Assembly (NCBI RefSeq): GCF_963677565.1
Contig: NZ_OY781981.1
Location: 1,178,001 to 1,242,000, forward strand
Source: an uncultured Draconibacterium sp.
GTDB lineage: Bacteria; Bacteroidota; Bacteroidia; Bacteroidales; Prolixibacteraceae
Reading direction: 5' to 3'
DNA length: 64,000 bases
Shown here: positions 33,265-42,938 of the stretch, piece after piece
Layout: the number at the start of each line of letters is the position of its first letter
Numbering within the stretch: position 1 is the first letter of the stretch
Made by a program: the position numbers and the translations under genes
Notes under the pieces: generated by a model
Seen by the model: the letters and a program-made list of their open reading frames with translations, nothing else
What the model was told of the DNA's origin: nothing
Database searches by the model: none

Positions 33265-35487
33265 TTATAATCGAAATGTATGAGTATACTTCAGCATTAT
33301 GGTTCTACTCAGGTATTTTGGCATTTCCGGAACGGCACCCGATTTGTCGGCGTTTCTTAAGTCGTTGAACACTACATAAAGGTCGTTTCCATCGCGTGGA
33401 TTGTACCTTAGTCGCAGGTTTGTAACAATAATATTTCCGCCTTCATTGTACTGAACAAATGAGCTAAGCGAAATTTTTGTATTGAGCATATAAGTTGCTT
33501 TTACGCGGGCAATATTGTTTGAAAACTGTTGGTTTCGGGTTGAGAATTCAACCCTGTCATAGCGATATGTTCCTGAAAATTGCAGACTTGCTGAGAGATT
33601 AAAATCTGCGTCCAGATCAAGTGTATATTGTGTCCCGTCGTAGAATTCTCCACCGTTTAGTCCCAGACGACCAACCAGCTTTTTGGTTCGCGGAGTAAAA
33701 ATCATGTTTCGCACGTTCCAGAATGAATAATCATCTGCCGGAACATAAACATCCTCGTCCAGGTAAAAGTCTTCAAGTATTCCTTCTTTGTTGTATGCCA
33801 GTGAAGTAAAAAAGCCAAAGCCATTTTTAAAATTCATTCTGAATTCAGGAGAAACCTGCATGCTTTCTGTTCCTCCATTTTCAAGCCTGCTAACCAGGTC
33901 AAAATCTACTCCCGCACTTATATCGTATATAGATGAATTTTCATTCGGAAACCAGCCGTAACCCAGGGTAGTTTTAAATCGCTGAATATTATTCAACATC
34001 ATAAAACCGGTTTCCGGGTTAAAATCCTTACCCCAGTACGAATACTTTGCATCGTAGGTAAATCCTTCTTCTGAGCGTCGTTCCATGAAAATTGTAAAAT
34101 ATGTAGGATCCATTGAAAGTGCTTTCGATTCAATGTCTTTGTCTTGTGTTTGGGCAAGTTTTACTTCCAGGTAATCAACATCTGTTAGTCTGAATATTCC
34201 GTCGAGGCCATACGCAACATTGTAATTCCCATCAAAATCAATTCGAGAAGTTACCATCCCCCCAACGTACGAATTTTCGTTTATAACCTGTTTCCGAAGG
34301 CGTGCTACACCAAAGTTTTCAGCAGCATAACCGTTATATGATTTGGTGTTCATATTTAAAAATCCCACGTCCCATTTTCCTGCCCGGCCAACAAGTCGCG
34401 CACCTCCAAGTATGTCTACAACATCTCCATCGGGCGATATCCCAATTTTTCTACTGTAAAAAAGGTTTTGACGGCCTCCCAAATCGAAGCTGAAAATACT
34501 GGCGCGTTCCTGGAAAAACAACCTTTTCTCGGGGAAGAAAAGCGAGTAACGAGTAAGGTTTACAACTTCATTATCTGCCTCCACCTGTGCAAAGTCGGTA
34601 TTTACAGTAAGGTCCAGGGTCATGTTTCCGTTGATGTTGTATTTAACATCGAGGCCACCGGTAAATTCCGGATCATCGGAGCTCACATATTCGTCTTCTG
34701 TTTCATTTAGCTCGTAATTTTTTGATGTCCCCCCGAGAACGTAAGGTGAAATGTAAACCGGATTACGTTCTTGTATTCCGTCGAAAACAATGGTTTGACT
34801 AAATGAAGGACGGAGGTTGGCTCCACGTCCATATTTATTGTCGATTGCCGGGTAAGTGTAAGTTTCGTTATGGTGACTTATGCTACGGTTAATAATTAAT
34901 CCCATTTTTGTAATGTCGTTCACACTTTGAAAACGTAAGCTAGAGAAAGGTATTCGTATTTCAACATGCCAGGCATTATCGGTGATTACCGTTTTTACAT
35001 CCCAGTACGAATTCCAGGTGTAATTTCTGCTTCCGCCCGGTCCTCCGCCTTGTCCGTCGTTTGAAACGGCATAATCAATTTTTAGTCCCGAAGGCATGGT
35101 AAAAAAGGCCAGGCCGTTTTCATTGTCGTTGTACGAGTCGATCAATAATCCAAAAGAATCAGAATTTCCTGATCTTTCGTCCCGCTTTTTACTGGTCGAT
35201 ACAACATCGTTTATGTCGTTGTAATAGAGAATTGCTCCAATCCATAAATAATTGTCGTCAAAAGTGATGTATACTTCACTGTTTTCTGTTGTTGGATTGT
35301 TGTATACCGGATAATGCATTGTCATTGGGAAATCCTGGCTGATTTTCCATTCCGGTTCTGTTATTTGTCCATCGAAATTAATTTCGCCGGTAAGCGGTTT
35401 TATTACTACCTCGTCTTGTGCGGTCAGGCTCATTCCTGTAAACAAAAAAGACAGGAGACAAAGAGCATGAAATGTCTTAATCGTCAT
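33265..35487 (-). CDS. DUF5916 family protein with N-terminal CBM9-like domain
   Basis: 740 residues with a signal peptide (CLLSFLFTGMSLTAQ). The N-terminal part (FDGQITEPEWKISQ, EIRIPFSSLRF) is CBM9-like; the rest shows the DUF5916 signature (TVNTDFAQVEADN, LTRYSLFFPEKRLFF, LFYSRKIGI) and ends in barrel-like strands (TIMLKYTHTFRL). It resembles the protein at 8687-10960 in layout but is diverged. Its position among arabinan- and xylan-directed enzymes suggests a role in glycan sensing or transport at the outer membrane, which is inference. A perfect long-range inverted repeat lies just upstream. Confidence 0.85.
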   Translation of the reverse strand: MTIKTFHALCLLSFLFTGMSLTAQDEVVIKPLTGEINFDGQITEPEWKISQDFPMTMHYPVYNNPTTENSEVYITFDDNYLWIGAILYYNDINDVVSTSKKRDERSGNSDSFGLLIDSYNDNENGLAFFTMPSGLKIDYAVSNDGQGGGPGGSRNYTWNSYWDVKTVITDNAWHVEIRIPFSSLRFQSVNDITKMGLIINRSISHHNETYTYPAIDNKYGRGANLRPSFSQTIVFDGIQERNPVYISPYVLGGTSKNYELNETEDEYVSSDDPEFTGGLDVKYNINGNMTLDLTVNTDFAQVEADNEVVNLTRYSLFFPEKRLFFQERASIFSFDLGGRQNLFYSRKIGISPDGDVVDILGGARLVGRAGKWDVGFLNMNTKSYNGYAAENFGVARLRKQVINENSYVGGMVTSRIDFDGNYNVAYGLDGIFRLTDVDYLEVKLAQTQDKDIESKALSMDPTYFTIFMERRSEEGFTYDAKYSYWGKDFNPETGFMMLNNIQRFKTTLGYGWFPNENSSIYDISAGVDFDLVSRLENGGTESMQVSPEFRMNFKNGFGFFTSLAYNKEGILEDFYLDEDVYVPADDYSFWNVRNMIFTPRTKKLVGRLGLNGGEFYDGTQYTLDLDADFNLSASLQFSGTYRYDRVEFSTRNQQFSNNIARVKATYMLNTKISLSSFVQYNEGGNIIVTNLRLRYNPRDGNDLYVVFNDLRNADKSGAVPEMPKYLSRTIMLKYTHTFRL

Positions 35488-35506
35488 ATTATTAACAGTT
35501 TAATAG

Positions 35507-35630
35507 AACAGTAAACATTTGGTACTCAGAAAATGAATGGTTGTGAATGTTATAAATCGGTAAAAACTAACATTTACTTTTTCCTTCTGAGATACTGAAT
35601 TAGCTTGATACGTTTTAAATGTTTACTGTT
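35507..35630. promoter_or_regulatory. Perfect 14-bp inverted repeat pair upstream of DUF5916
   Basis: AACAGTAAACATTT at 35507-35520 is the exact reverse complement of AAATGTTTACTGTT at 35617-35630; 96 bases lie between. The nearer arm is 19 bases from the DUF5916 ATG at 35487. The spacing suits two operators joined by looping, or one long hairpin in the leader. This interval (35488-35801) holds no gene. Confidence 0.55.
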
Positions 35631-35754
35631 TAGTTAGCTACAAAATTTTTGTTTTTTAGTCGTTTATTTTTTTTACACTACTTATCTGACCTTTTAATGT
35701 TTAAATAGTTTAAAAACTACTAATTATAAAACAACTATTTTTTAGTACAAAAAA

Positions 35755-35778
35755 AAAGGAAGCAACATTGCTTCCTTT
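35755..35778 (-). terminator. Intrinsic terminator after the first GH51 gene
   Basis: AAAGGAAGCAA (35755-35765) pairs perfectly with TTGCTTCCTTT (35768-35778). The A-run to its left gives a long T-run on the minus strand. It lies 24 bases past the GH51 stop. Confidence 0.88.
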
Positions 35779-35801
35779 CTATATCAAGTTATGGTAATTG
35801 C

Positions 35802-37334
35802 TTATTGTAACTGTACCAAAACAACCGATTTTGATGGAAGCTCAACAGTTAATTTTCCGTTTGTTGGTTTAGCTACATCAAACTCTTGCAAGGTTACTGT
35901 TTCCTGCATGCCAAAATCATTGTAGTTATTCATTTTGTCAGAGGTGATAATTTGCCCGCTTGCCGATGCAAAGTCATCGCCGGTTACATTAATTTCAATT
36001 GATTCACTTTCATTTGGATTCAGGTTACATAGCGTAATTGAAACTACACCGTCTTTAATTGAAGCCGATGAATGAACAGTTGGTACTGATTTCCCGTCGA
36101 GTTCATACTTATCGGTTTTCAGATTAGAAGGAAGAAGTGTTGCATCCTGGTGAACACTGTACATTTTAAAAACGTAGTAGGTTGGAGTTAATACCATTTC
36201 GTCTTCTTTGGTAAGGATAACCGATTGCAAAACGTTAACGGTTTGTGCAATGTTACTCATTTTAACACGGTCGGCGTTGTTATTGAAAATATTCAGGTTG
36301 ATACCGGCTACCAATGCATCGCGCAACGTATTTTGCTGGTACAGAAATCCAGGATTCGTACCTTCTTCAACATTAAACCAGTTTCCCCATTCATCAACGA
36401 TTAAACCAACTCGTTTATTAGGGTCATATTTGTCCATAATCGTTGAATGGCGGTCAACAAGTGTTTCCATATTCAGTGTATTATTTAATACTGAAATCCA
36501 TTCTTTTTCGCCAAAATCGGTAGCATGTCCTTTATCTTCCCAGGCAGTGGTGAAAGTATAGGCATGCAACGAAACTCCCTGAACCAGGTGAGGGTGACGC
36601 ATGGTCTTTTGCATTACTACTTCCATCCAGTTATAATCAGCGATATTCGGTCCTCCTGCAATTTTATATTCGGCTCCACCACAATAGCTGGCAAAACGAT
36701 TGTATAAATCGGAATAATATTCCGGGGTCATGTTTCCTCCACATCCCCAGTTTTCGTTACCAATTCCCCAGTATTTTACATCCCAGGGCTCTTCGCGCCC
36801 GTTCTTTTTACGCAGGTCGGTCATTGGGCTAACGTTCGACGATGTTACGTATTCTACCCATTCTGAAGCTTCCTGAACGGTTCCCGATCCAACGTTAATA
36901 TTGATGTATGGTTCAGCACCAATGATGTCGCAAAAATCGAGGAATTCGTGTGTTCCAAAGCTGTTGTCTTCTGTAACTCCACCCCAGTGAATATTTACCA
37001 TTGAGGGGCGATCTTCTTTCGGACCAATTCCGTCTTTCCAGTGGTAAGTGTCTCCAAAGCAACCTCCTGGCCAGCGAAGTACCGGAATCTCCATTTCCTG
37101 AAGAGCAACAATTACGTCGTCGCGGAAACCACGGGTATTAGAGATATCGGAATTTTCTCCAACATAAATACCGCCATAAATACAGCGACCAAGGTGTTCG
37201 GCAAAGTGCCCGTAAATTTCTTTGTTGATTTTTGTTTCTGCCTGATCGGTGTGCAGCGTAAGTGTGCTTTGTGCAAATGAAACCGAAACTGCAAGAATAA
37301 GAAAAGCAGATAAAGTGATTTTAATTTTTGACAT
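35802..37334 (-). CDS. Alpha-L-arabinofuranosidase, GH51
   Basis: 510 residues with a signal peptide (FLILAVSVSFAQ). GH51 hallmarks: IYGHFAEHLGRCIYGG near the N-terminus, the acid/base Glu in YWGIGNENWGCGG and the nucleophile Glu in LIVDEWGNWF. A C-terminal beta-sandwich (VSITLCNLNPNES) completes the fold. It releases terminal alpha-L-arabinofuranose from arabinan or arabinoxylan oligosaccharides. It lies 227 bases below the second GH51 gene and ends at a strong terminator, so it is probably the last gene of the arabinan unit. The two GH51 proteins are clearly different paralogues. Confidence 0.95.
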   Translation of the reverse strand: MSKIKITLSAFLILAVSVSFAQSTLTLHTDQAETKINKEIYGHFAEHLGRCIYGGIYVGENSDISNTRGFRDDVIVALQEMEIPVLRWPGGCFGDTYHWKDGIGPKEDRPSMVNIHWGGVTEDNSFGTHEFLDFCDIIGAEPYININVGSGTVQEASEWVEYVTSSNVSPMTDLRKKNGREEPWDVKYWGIGNENWGCGGNMTPEYYSDLYNRFASYCGGAEYKIAGGPNIADYNWMEVVMQKTMRHPHLVQGVSLHAYTFTTAWEDKGHATDFGEKEWISVLNNTLNMETLVDRHSTIMDKYDPNKRVGLIVDEWGNWFNVEEGTNPGFLYQQNTLRDALVAGINLNIFNNNADRVKMSNIAQTVNVLQSVILTKEDEMVLTPTYYVFKMYSVHQDATLLPSNLKTDKYELDGKSVPTVHSSASIKDGVVSITLCNLNPNESESIEINVTGDDFASASGQIITSDKMNNYNDFGMQETVTLQEFDVAKPTNGKLTVELPSKSVVLVQLQ

Positions 37335-37561
37335 TTTTCAGATATTTATTGATTGTTTAATAATTATTTTTTGTTCATAAAGGTTAGCCTCGGACCGAAA
37401 AAACAGAAAGTACTAAATTAGCTTTTCCGGGTGAAGTTTCCCAATCTTAAAGAGTGCTTTGTCGGCGACAAGATTAATGCTTGTAATTTTCATATAGCTT
37501 GCAAAGTGAAGCATATTTCCAGTATTTGAAATAGTTGATCATTGAATGTTTCGATGCAAAT

Positions 37562-39163
37562 TTACTTTACAATTTTTCCTTTCAGTAGAGTAAATGAGTG
37601 AGGCGGAAATTGGTAAGTAAACTGCTGTGCTTTTGTTACTTTAATAGCAGCCTTTTCTTCGGTTTCTACGTTTGTTTTATCAAAATCGTTTTCGGCCTTA
37701 ATATCAGATCCGTTTACTTCGTACACTTCAAAATTACCGTCGAATAAACCTTCCTGTGATATTATGTCTGTTGCCATGGTTTTTTCCAAATGACGGTTAA
37801 CAACTCCAATTACCACTTCGCCATTTTGGTAGGCTGCCGAAACATCGAGATAAGGAACATCGTTTTGTTGCGTTGCTTGTTCAGCTAGTCCCAGGAAAAA
37901 CTCATCAGTATCATAGGTTTCGCAATCCACATAAACATCCAATGCAGTGCCAAACATATTATTGGCAAAAAGCTGCAACGGGTAGTAGATGGTTTGTTTG
38001 AACATCCCATCTTTTTCGGCAAAAATAGGTGCGATAACATTTACCAACTGGGCCATGTTTGCCATTTTAACGATGTCGGCATTTCGGATAAAAGCGTTAA
38101 GGAATCCAGCGATAACCAACGCATCTTCCAGGTTATATCTTTCTTCCAGTGCACGTTCGCCAGACATGGTTTCACTTTGTCGCCAGCGGTACCAAATGTT
38201 GTATTCGTCCCAGGCAATGTAAATCGGATCGCGATCGCCACGGTTGGCTTTTTCCATCTCGCGTTGAATCATTCCTTTTACAACCTGCGTGCGTTCTTCC
38301 AAAACAAGGGGTGAAGAAACAAAATTATAATAGTTGTCCTGGTGATTACCAACATACATGTGCAGTGCGATATAATCAACTACGTCTCTTAATTCGGCCA
38401 AAACAGTTGCATTCCATTCGTGCGGATCGTTATTGGGTCTGAAATTGGATGCACCGGCAGCAATCAGTTGAATGTTGGGATCGGTTAATCGCATTAACTT
38501 GGCAGCTTCGCGGGCTTTTTTGCTGTAATCTTCAGCATTTAGATGACCCATTTGCCAGAAGCCGTCCATTTCGTTGCCAAGACTCCAGTATTTTATGTTA
38601 TGAGGTTCAGGATAGCCATGTTTTTTACGCAGTTCAGCATAATAAGGTCCTTCTTTAACATTGCAGTATTCTACCCATTCCTGCGCTTCTTTAATGGTTC
38701 CGGTTCCCATGTTTACGGCAAAATAGGGTTCGGTTCCCAATTGGCGCGCATAGTCTACAAATTCATTCGTGCCAAACTGGTTGGTTTCCAAACGTGCCCA
38801 GGCCAGTTCCATTCGCGGCGGACGATTTTCTTTCGGGCCAACGCCGTCTTTCCAGTGGTAGTTTGATACAAAGTTTCCTCCCGGATAGCGGGTTAATGGA
38901 ATGTTCAGCCCTTTGGCGGCTTCCAGAACATCGGTACGAATTCCGTTTTCATCGGAAAGAGGCGAATCCGGATCGTAAATTCCGCCGTATACACAGCGAC
39001 CAAGGTGCTCAACAAAATTTCCGTAAATATTTTCGTTGATAGCTCCAATCTGGCGATCGATATCAATTTTTATTCGTGCATTTTCCTGAGCTGATACATT
39101 TCCCGAGAATAATGCTGCTATAATCATTAGGTATAAGTTTATAAGTTTTAATTGGTTGGTCAT
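37562..39163 (-). CDS. Alpha-L-arabinofuranosidase, GH51 (second paralogue)
   Basis: 533 residues with a signal peptide (MIIAALFSGNVSAQ). NIYGNFVEHLGRCVYGGIYD, the acid/base Glu of WSLGNEMDGFWQ and the nucleophile Glu of IAWDEYNIWYRW mark GH51. Compared with the other paralogue it has a different second loop (SPLSDENGIRTDV) and C-terminal domain. It begins 11 bases after the GH43 endo-arabinanase-like gene, hence one transcript with SusC/D. Together the two paralogues could split alpha-1,2/1,3 side-chain and alpha-1,5 backbone duties, which cannot be assigned from sequence. Confidence 0.95.
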   Translation of the reverse strand: MTNQLKLINLYLMIIAALFSGNVSAQENARIKIDIDRQIGAINENIYGNFVEHLGRCVYGGIYDPDSPLSDENGIRTDVLEAAKGLNIPLTRYPGGNFVSNYHWKDGVGPKENRPPRMELAWARLETNQFGTNEFVDYARQLGTEPYFAVNMGTGTIKEAQEWVEYCNVKEGPYYAELRKKHGYPEPHNIKYWSLGNEMDGFWQMGHLNAEDYSKKAREAAKLMRLTDPNIQLIAAGASNFRPNNDPHEWNATVLAELRDVVDYIALHMYVGNHQDNYYNFVSSPLVLEERTQVVKGMIQREMEKANRGDRDPIYIAWDEYNIWYRWRQSETMSGERALEERYNLEDALVIAGFLNAFIRNADIVKMANMAQLVNVIAPIFAEKDGMFKQTIYYPLQLFANNMFGTALDVYVDCETYDTDEFFLGLAEQATQQNDVPYLDVSAAYQNGEVVIGVVNRHLEKTMATDIISQEGLFDGNFEVYEVNGSDIKAENDFDKTNVETEEKAAIKVTKAQQFTYQFPPHSFTLLKGKIVK

Positions 39164-39174
39164 AAGTTAGCATA

Positions 39175-40152
39175 TTATTTCGTTTCTAATACTATAGGCC
39201 AGTCATCATTATCCCATTTAATTTTCCGAATCATCAGTTTCTGTCTCCCGTTGTCATGCTTATCGTAACCATGACAAACCAAATAATCAGTTCCATCAAA
39301 AGTATAAGCTGCGTTGTGCCCGATTCCGTACCAGTCATCATCGCCTTTTAGCACAAGCGAGCCACCTCCGCTATTCATCGATTTTCCTTCTTTATCAAGA
39401 TATGGTCCCTGAATTGTTTTTGCCCGGCCTACCATAATTTTATAGGTGCTTTCAGCTCCGCGGCAACAATAATCGAACGATACAAAGAGGTAATAATAAC
39501 CGTTCTTTTTGAAGATGAAAGGTGCTTCTATTGCGGCATCACCGGCATCTCTTACATCAATATCAAGGCTTCTTTGTCGTTTTGCAATGGTGTACCATTC
39601 TTCGGGTTGAGCAAGAGTCTTCAGATCATCATTGAGCTTTACCAGCTTTAATCCGTTCCAGAACGAACCAAATGCCATCCATGGTTGTCCGTTATCATCA
39701 AATGCAATGGCCGGATCGATAGCGTTCCATTCGTCTCTTCCGGGTATGGATTGAATAACTTTGCCATGATCTGTCCATTTAAAATCAGGATCAGAAGGAT
39801 CAAGTGTTTTATTGGTTGCTACACCAATACAAGAAGTGTTCTTCCCAAAGGCAGATGCTGAATAATATAAATAATACTCTCCATTATGGTATACAACGTC
39901 GGGAGCCCACAGGTGGCCAGCGAAATCGTCCAACGATTCAGAAATCCAATGTGGAGTTTCCTGAAAAACACGACCATCTCTGGTCCAGTTCTTCATGTCC
40001 GGAGAAGACCAGGAAGTTATACCCAACCCGGTGCAAAAAAGATAGTATTTATCGTTTTCTTGTGCTATTACAGGATCGTGCACAAAGATTTGTGAAAACA
40101 CGTTTCCTGTTAAAAGGAGGAGAGCAATGAATATAATAATTTTGTGCTTCAT
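39175..40152 (-). CDS. GH43 endo-1,5-alpha-L-arabinanase-like enzyme
   Basis: 325 residues, a single five-bladed propeller after a signal peptide (FIALLLLTGNVFSQ). The catalytic base Asp is in FVHDPVIAQ, the second Asp in WNAIDPAIAFDD and the acid Glu in AIEAPFIFKK. HLWAPDVVYHNGEYYLYYS and CHGYDKHDNGRQKL match endo-arabinanase members of the family and not xylosidases. It would cut the alpha-1,5-arabinan backbone into oligosaccharides in the periplasm or, if surface-sorted, outside. Ten bases separate it from the upstream GH43 lipoprotein gene. Confidence 0.93.
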   Translation of the reverse strand: MKHKIIIFIALLLLTGNVFSQIFVHDPVIAQENDKYYLFCTGLGITSWSSPDMKNWTRDGRVFQETPHWISESLDDFAGHLWAPDVVYHNGEYYLYYSASAFGKNTSCIGVATNKTLDPSDPDFKWTDHGKVIQSIPGRDEWNAIDPAIAFDDNGQPWMAFGSFWNGLKLVKLNDDLKTLAQPEEWYTIAKRQRSLDIDVRDAGDAAIEAPFIFKKNGYYYLFVSFDYCCRGAESTYKIMVGRAKTIQGPYLDKEGKSMNSGGGSLVLKGDDDWYGIGHNAAYTFDGTDYLVCHGYDKHDNGRQKLMIRKIKWDNDDWPIVLETK

Positions 40153-40162
40153 TTCGATTTGT

Positions 40163-41164
40163 TTATTGAATTCCTTCAGATGTCATAATTACCCGTTTCA
40201 TGGTTCCATCCGGGTTATAATGCAATTCATCGATGCAAACTGATCGGCGAAAACTTCCTCCGTTTGGTTGAATTCCACCGGTGTGATATATGAAATACCA
40301 CTGATTATTAAATTCGATGATGGCCTGATGATTGGTATTTGAATTTCCTGCAAGTTCATTTAGAATGCCTTTGTACTCCCATGGGCCGGTAATTGATTTA
40401 CTCATGGCATAAGCTATTTTTTCAGGAAATTGATAGGCATATGACAAATAATACCAGTCACCACGTTTATGAATCCATGGAGCTTCGGTAAAATTGGGCA
40501 GGTCCACGGAGTGAATCTCACCATCCAATTCAATCATATTATCTTTAAGTTTTGCCCAATAACAAGCGGTATTTCCCCAATACAGGTAGGCCTGACCATC
40601 GTCGTCGATATAAACAGTTGGGTCAATATCATCCCAGCTGATTTGTGTTTTATCGGTGGTCATATCGTTTGTTATCAGTGCTTTTCCCAATGCGTCCTTA
40701 AACGGACCAACTGGACTGTCGGCAACAGCAACGCCAATTGATTTTCCCGGAATGCTACCATGTTCAACAGTTACATACCAGTAAAATTTTCCGTTGCGCT
40801 CTATTACCTGAGCTGCCCATGCATCGCCTTTAGCCCACTCGAAATCTGACGTTTTTAATGGTACAGGATGTTCTTTCCAGTTCACCATGTCGGTAGATGA
40901 ATATACCAACCATTCATTCATTCGGTAAAAGTTGAAATCGTCAGGTGCTTCATCATGGCCTGCATAGAGGTAAACAGTGTTGTCGGCTACTAAAGCTGCA
41001 GGATCTGCGGTGAACTTATCTGTAATAATTGGATTATTGATTTTAACTTCTTTAATGGAAGTATCGGCGGTAGCTTGTGTCTTATCATCTTTCTTTTCCG
41101 AAGAGCAATTCCAAAGAATTGCACCCAACAGACACACTGCTAATAAGTTTGCTAATGATTTCAT
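40163..41164 (-). CDS. GH43 lipoprotein
   Basis: 333 residues with a lipobox (AILWNC) and Ser-Ser-Glu after the Cys. The propeller carboxylates are in TADPAALV, DDIDPTVYIDDDG and FTEAPWIHKRG. The N-terminal blade has a long acidic loop (HDEAPDDFNFYRMNEW) of the type found in arabinofuranosidase/xylosidase subfamilies with an exo action. It shares one base with the stop of the preceding GH43 gene (translational coupling). It probably trims arabino-oligosaccharides at the cell surface or the periplasmic face of a membrane. Confidence 0.92.
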   Translation of the reverse strand: MKSLANLLAVCLLGAILWNCSSEKKDDKTQATADTSIKEVKINNPIITDKFTADPAALVADNTVYLYAGHDEAPDDFNFYRMNEWLVYSSTDMVNWKEHPVPLKTSDFEWAKGDAWAAQVIERNGKFYWYVTVEHGSIPGKSIGVAVADSPVGPFKDALGKALITNDMTTDKTQISWDDIDPTVYIDDDGQAYLYWGNTACYWAKLKDNMIELDGEIHSVDLPNFTEAPWIHKRGDWYYLSYAYQFPEKIAYAMSKSITGPWEYKGILNELAGNSNTNHQAIIEFNNQWYFIYHTGGIQPNGGSFRRSVCIDELHYNPDGTMKRVIMTSEGIQ

Positions 41165-42852
41165 TATTCAGATTTTTTGCCCCAATAGGTTGCATTTAGG
41201 TTCTTCTCGGTTCCGGCATATACAAGCGTAACACGGCGTGGATTGGCTTCCCAGTCCACTTCGCGTTCAACACAAACAATTACATTGCCCAAGGTCAATT
41301 GCTTTTTGGTTTCGTCGTAACTCCAGTTACCCGTCAGTGCTCCCGACATTGTGCCGTCGGCCTTAAGGGTTAAAGCAGTGGCGCCAGATTGCTGCCTGTA
41401 ATGGTATTCAAGATTGATATGCTCCCATGTTCCAACAAGTGAGTCTTTGGTTATGGTACCGTAATCAGGAACACCGGCGTAACGTTCTGGCAATGCAATT
41501 GGCCACAGGTTATCGGGTTCGCTAACCGAAGCCGGACACCAAACAATGCGACGAACGTGCCCCATCATAATGGCATTGGAGTAAGCGTTGCCACCAACGT
41601 TTGCTGGCAATCGTCCCTGCGACATGTAGAACCATTCGTCGGTATTTTCTTTTTGGAAGATGCAGCAGTGTGCTATTCCAACCCATCCGTAACTCTGATT
41701 GAATTTGTATGGGTGCGTTACTATTGGGTAGCTGTCTCCTTGTCCGTTGGTAAAGTTGCGTCCGGTAATGTCGTAGTATGGTCCTTCAATATTTGTACTT
41801 CTCACAACCCTTGTGTTGTATGGTACATCCAGCCCATCGTAGGCCATAAACAAATAGTAGTAACCATCTTTGTAAATTACCTCCGGAGCTTCGCTGGCTT
41901 GCCAACGATCACCATCTCTGCGTGTACCAACTCGCTGACCGTATCGGGCAGTTAGCTCGCTTGCATTGTCGGCCCAGGGATTCCCGAGCGTATTGAGCGG
42001 TTTTCCTGATGTTGGATCAAGTTGCAAAAGTGCAAATCCACTGTGCCACGAGCCATGTATCAGGTAATGTTCTCCACCGGGTGCTACTATATAAGTAGGG
42101 TCGATGGCGTTATAGTAGAAATAGCCACTCCAGTCGTTTGTGCTGGCCCGGCTGTAGTCTAAACCACGATCTGACGATGAAGTTGTAACGAAACCTTTGT
42201 CTTCCCATACTGCTCCGGCCGGATCGGTCGATTCGCACATTCCAATAAATGCACGTTCTGTCCAACTTCCATCAAAAGCTTCTGAAGTTGGATTGCCGGT
42301 TTTAATATAGTTGAAGATAACTACACTGTAATACATGCGAAGAATCTCTTGTCCTCCAACATTAACCTTACGCACTACCGGTGCCCAGTAACCGTACTGA
42401 ATATCGTCTTCGGCAATGGTTTCCACTCCCATGCGTAAACGAATAGCGTTGAGCGAGTCGGCTACCCATTCCGGCGCATCATAAAAAGGTCCGCCTACCC
42501 ATTCCCAATTAACTAAATCGGTTGAACGTTTACCTTGAAAATGGCCATGCCCTTCGTGAGCATTCCCGTACGAGGCATCGGTTGCGTACATGTAGTAGTA
42601 TCCATTGTAGTAGGCAACTGACGGGTCGTGAACGTTAGCCAGATTCCACTTATTTCGGTTATCCCACGATGATATTGCCGAATAGTCGTCGGCGTAATCA
42701 GGAATGGTGAAATCATACCCGTTATCTGGATTTTCATCCGGATCCGTAGGCTTTGTTGTTATACCCGTAGGATCTAAATCATCGTCGCTGCACCCTACAA
42801 TCGATAGAGTAGTTATGCTGATAAATAAAATCAGTAAATACTTAAGTTTCAT
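41164..42852 (-). CDS. Surface GH43 endo-arabinanase-like lipoprotein with C-terminal barrel
   Basis: 562 residues with a lipobox (LSIVGC) followed by an acidic SDDD stretch that is a typical surface-export signal in Bacteroidota. Catalytic carboxylates are seen in VHDPSVAYYNG, NAIDPTYIVAP and SEAPEVIYKDG. From about residue 470 (DSLVGTWEHINLEY) comes a C-terminal lipocalin-like barrel found in extracellular endo-arabinanases. It would start arabinan depolymerisation outside the cell, supplying oligosaccharides for SusC/D. A hairpin lies between it and susD. Confidence 0.92.
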   Translation of the reverse strand: MKLKYLLILFISITTLSIVGCSDDDLDPTGITTKPTDPDENPDNGYDFTIPDYADDYSAISSWDNRNKWNLANVHDPSVAYYNGYYYMYATDASYGNAHEGHGHFQGKRSTDLVNWEWVGGPFYDAPEWVADSLNAIRLRMGVETIAEDDIQYGYWAPVVRKVNVGGQEILRMYYSVVIFNYIKTGNPTSEAFDGSWTERAFIGMCESTDPAGAVWEDKGFVTTSSSDRGLDYSRASTNDWSGYFYYNAIDPTYIVAPGGEHYLIHGSWHSGFALLQLDPTSGKPLNTLGNPWADNASELTARYGQRVGTRRDGDRWQASEAPEVIYKDGYYYLFMAYDGLDVPYNTRVVRSTNIEGPYYDITGRNFTNGQGDSYPIVTHPYKFNQSYGWVGIAHCCIFQKENTDEWFYMSQGRLPANVGGNAYSNAIMMGHVRRIVWCPASVSEPDNLWPIALPERYAGVPDYGTITKDSLVGTWEHINLEYHYRQQSGATALTLKADGTMSGALTGNWSYDETKKQLTLGNVIVCVEREVDWEANPRRVTLVYAGTEKNLNATYWGKKSE

Positions 42853-42875
42853 GTCAAATCTGTTTTTGATTAAAC

Positions 42876-42918
42876 GACTTTCTTATCAGCATACAAAAAG
42901 CACGCCGATAAGAAAGTC
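42876..42918 (-). promoter_or_regulatory. Hairpin inside the operon, between susD and GH43
   Basis: GACTTTCTTATC (42876-42887) pairs perfectly with GATAAGAAAGTC (42907-42918), 12 bp with a 19-base loop. No T-run follows on the minus strand, so it is more likely an mRNA-stabilising or processing element than a full terminator; it could set the SusC/D to enzyme ratio. Confidence 0.65.
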
Positions 42919-42938
42919 TCTGTCATTGAGATCGATTA

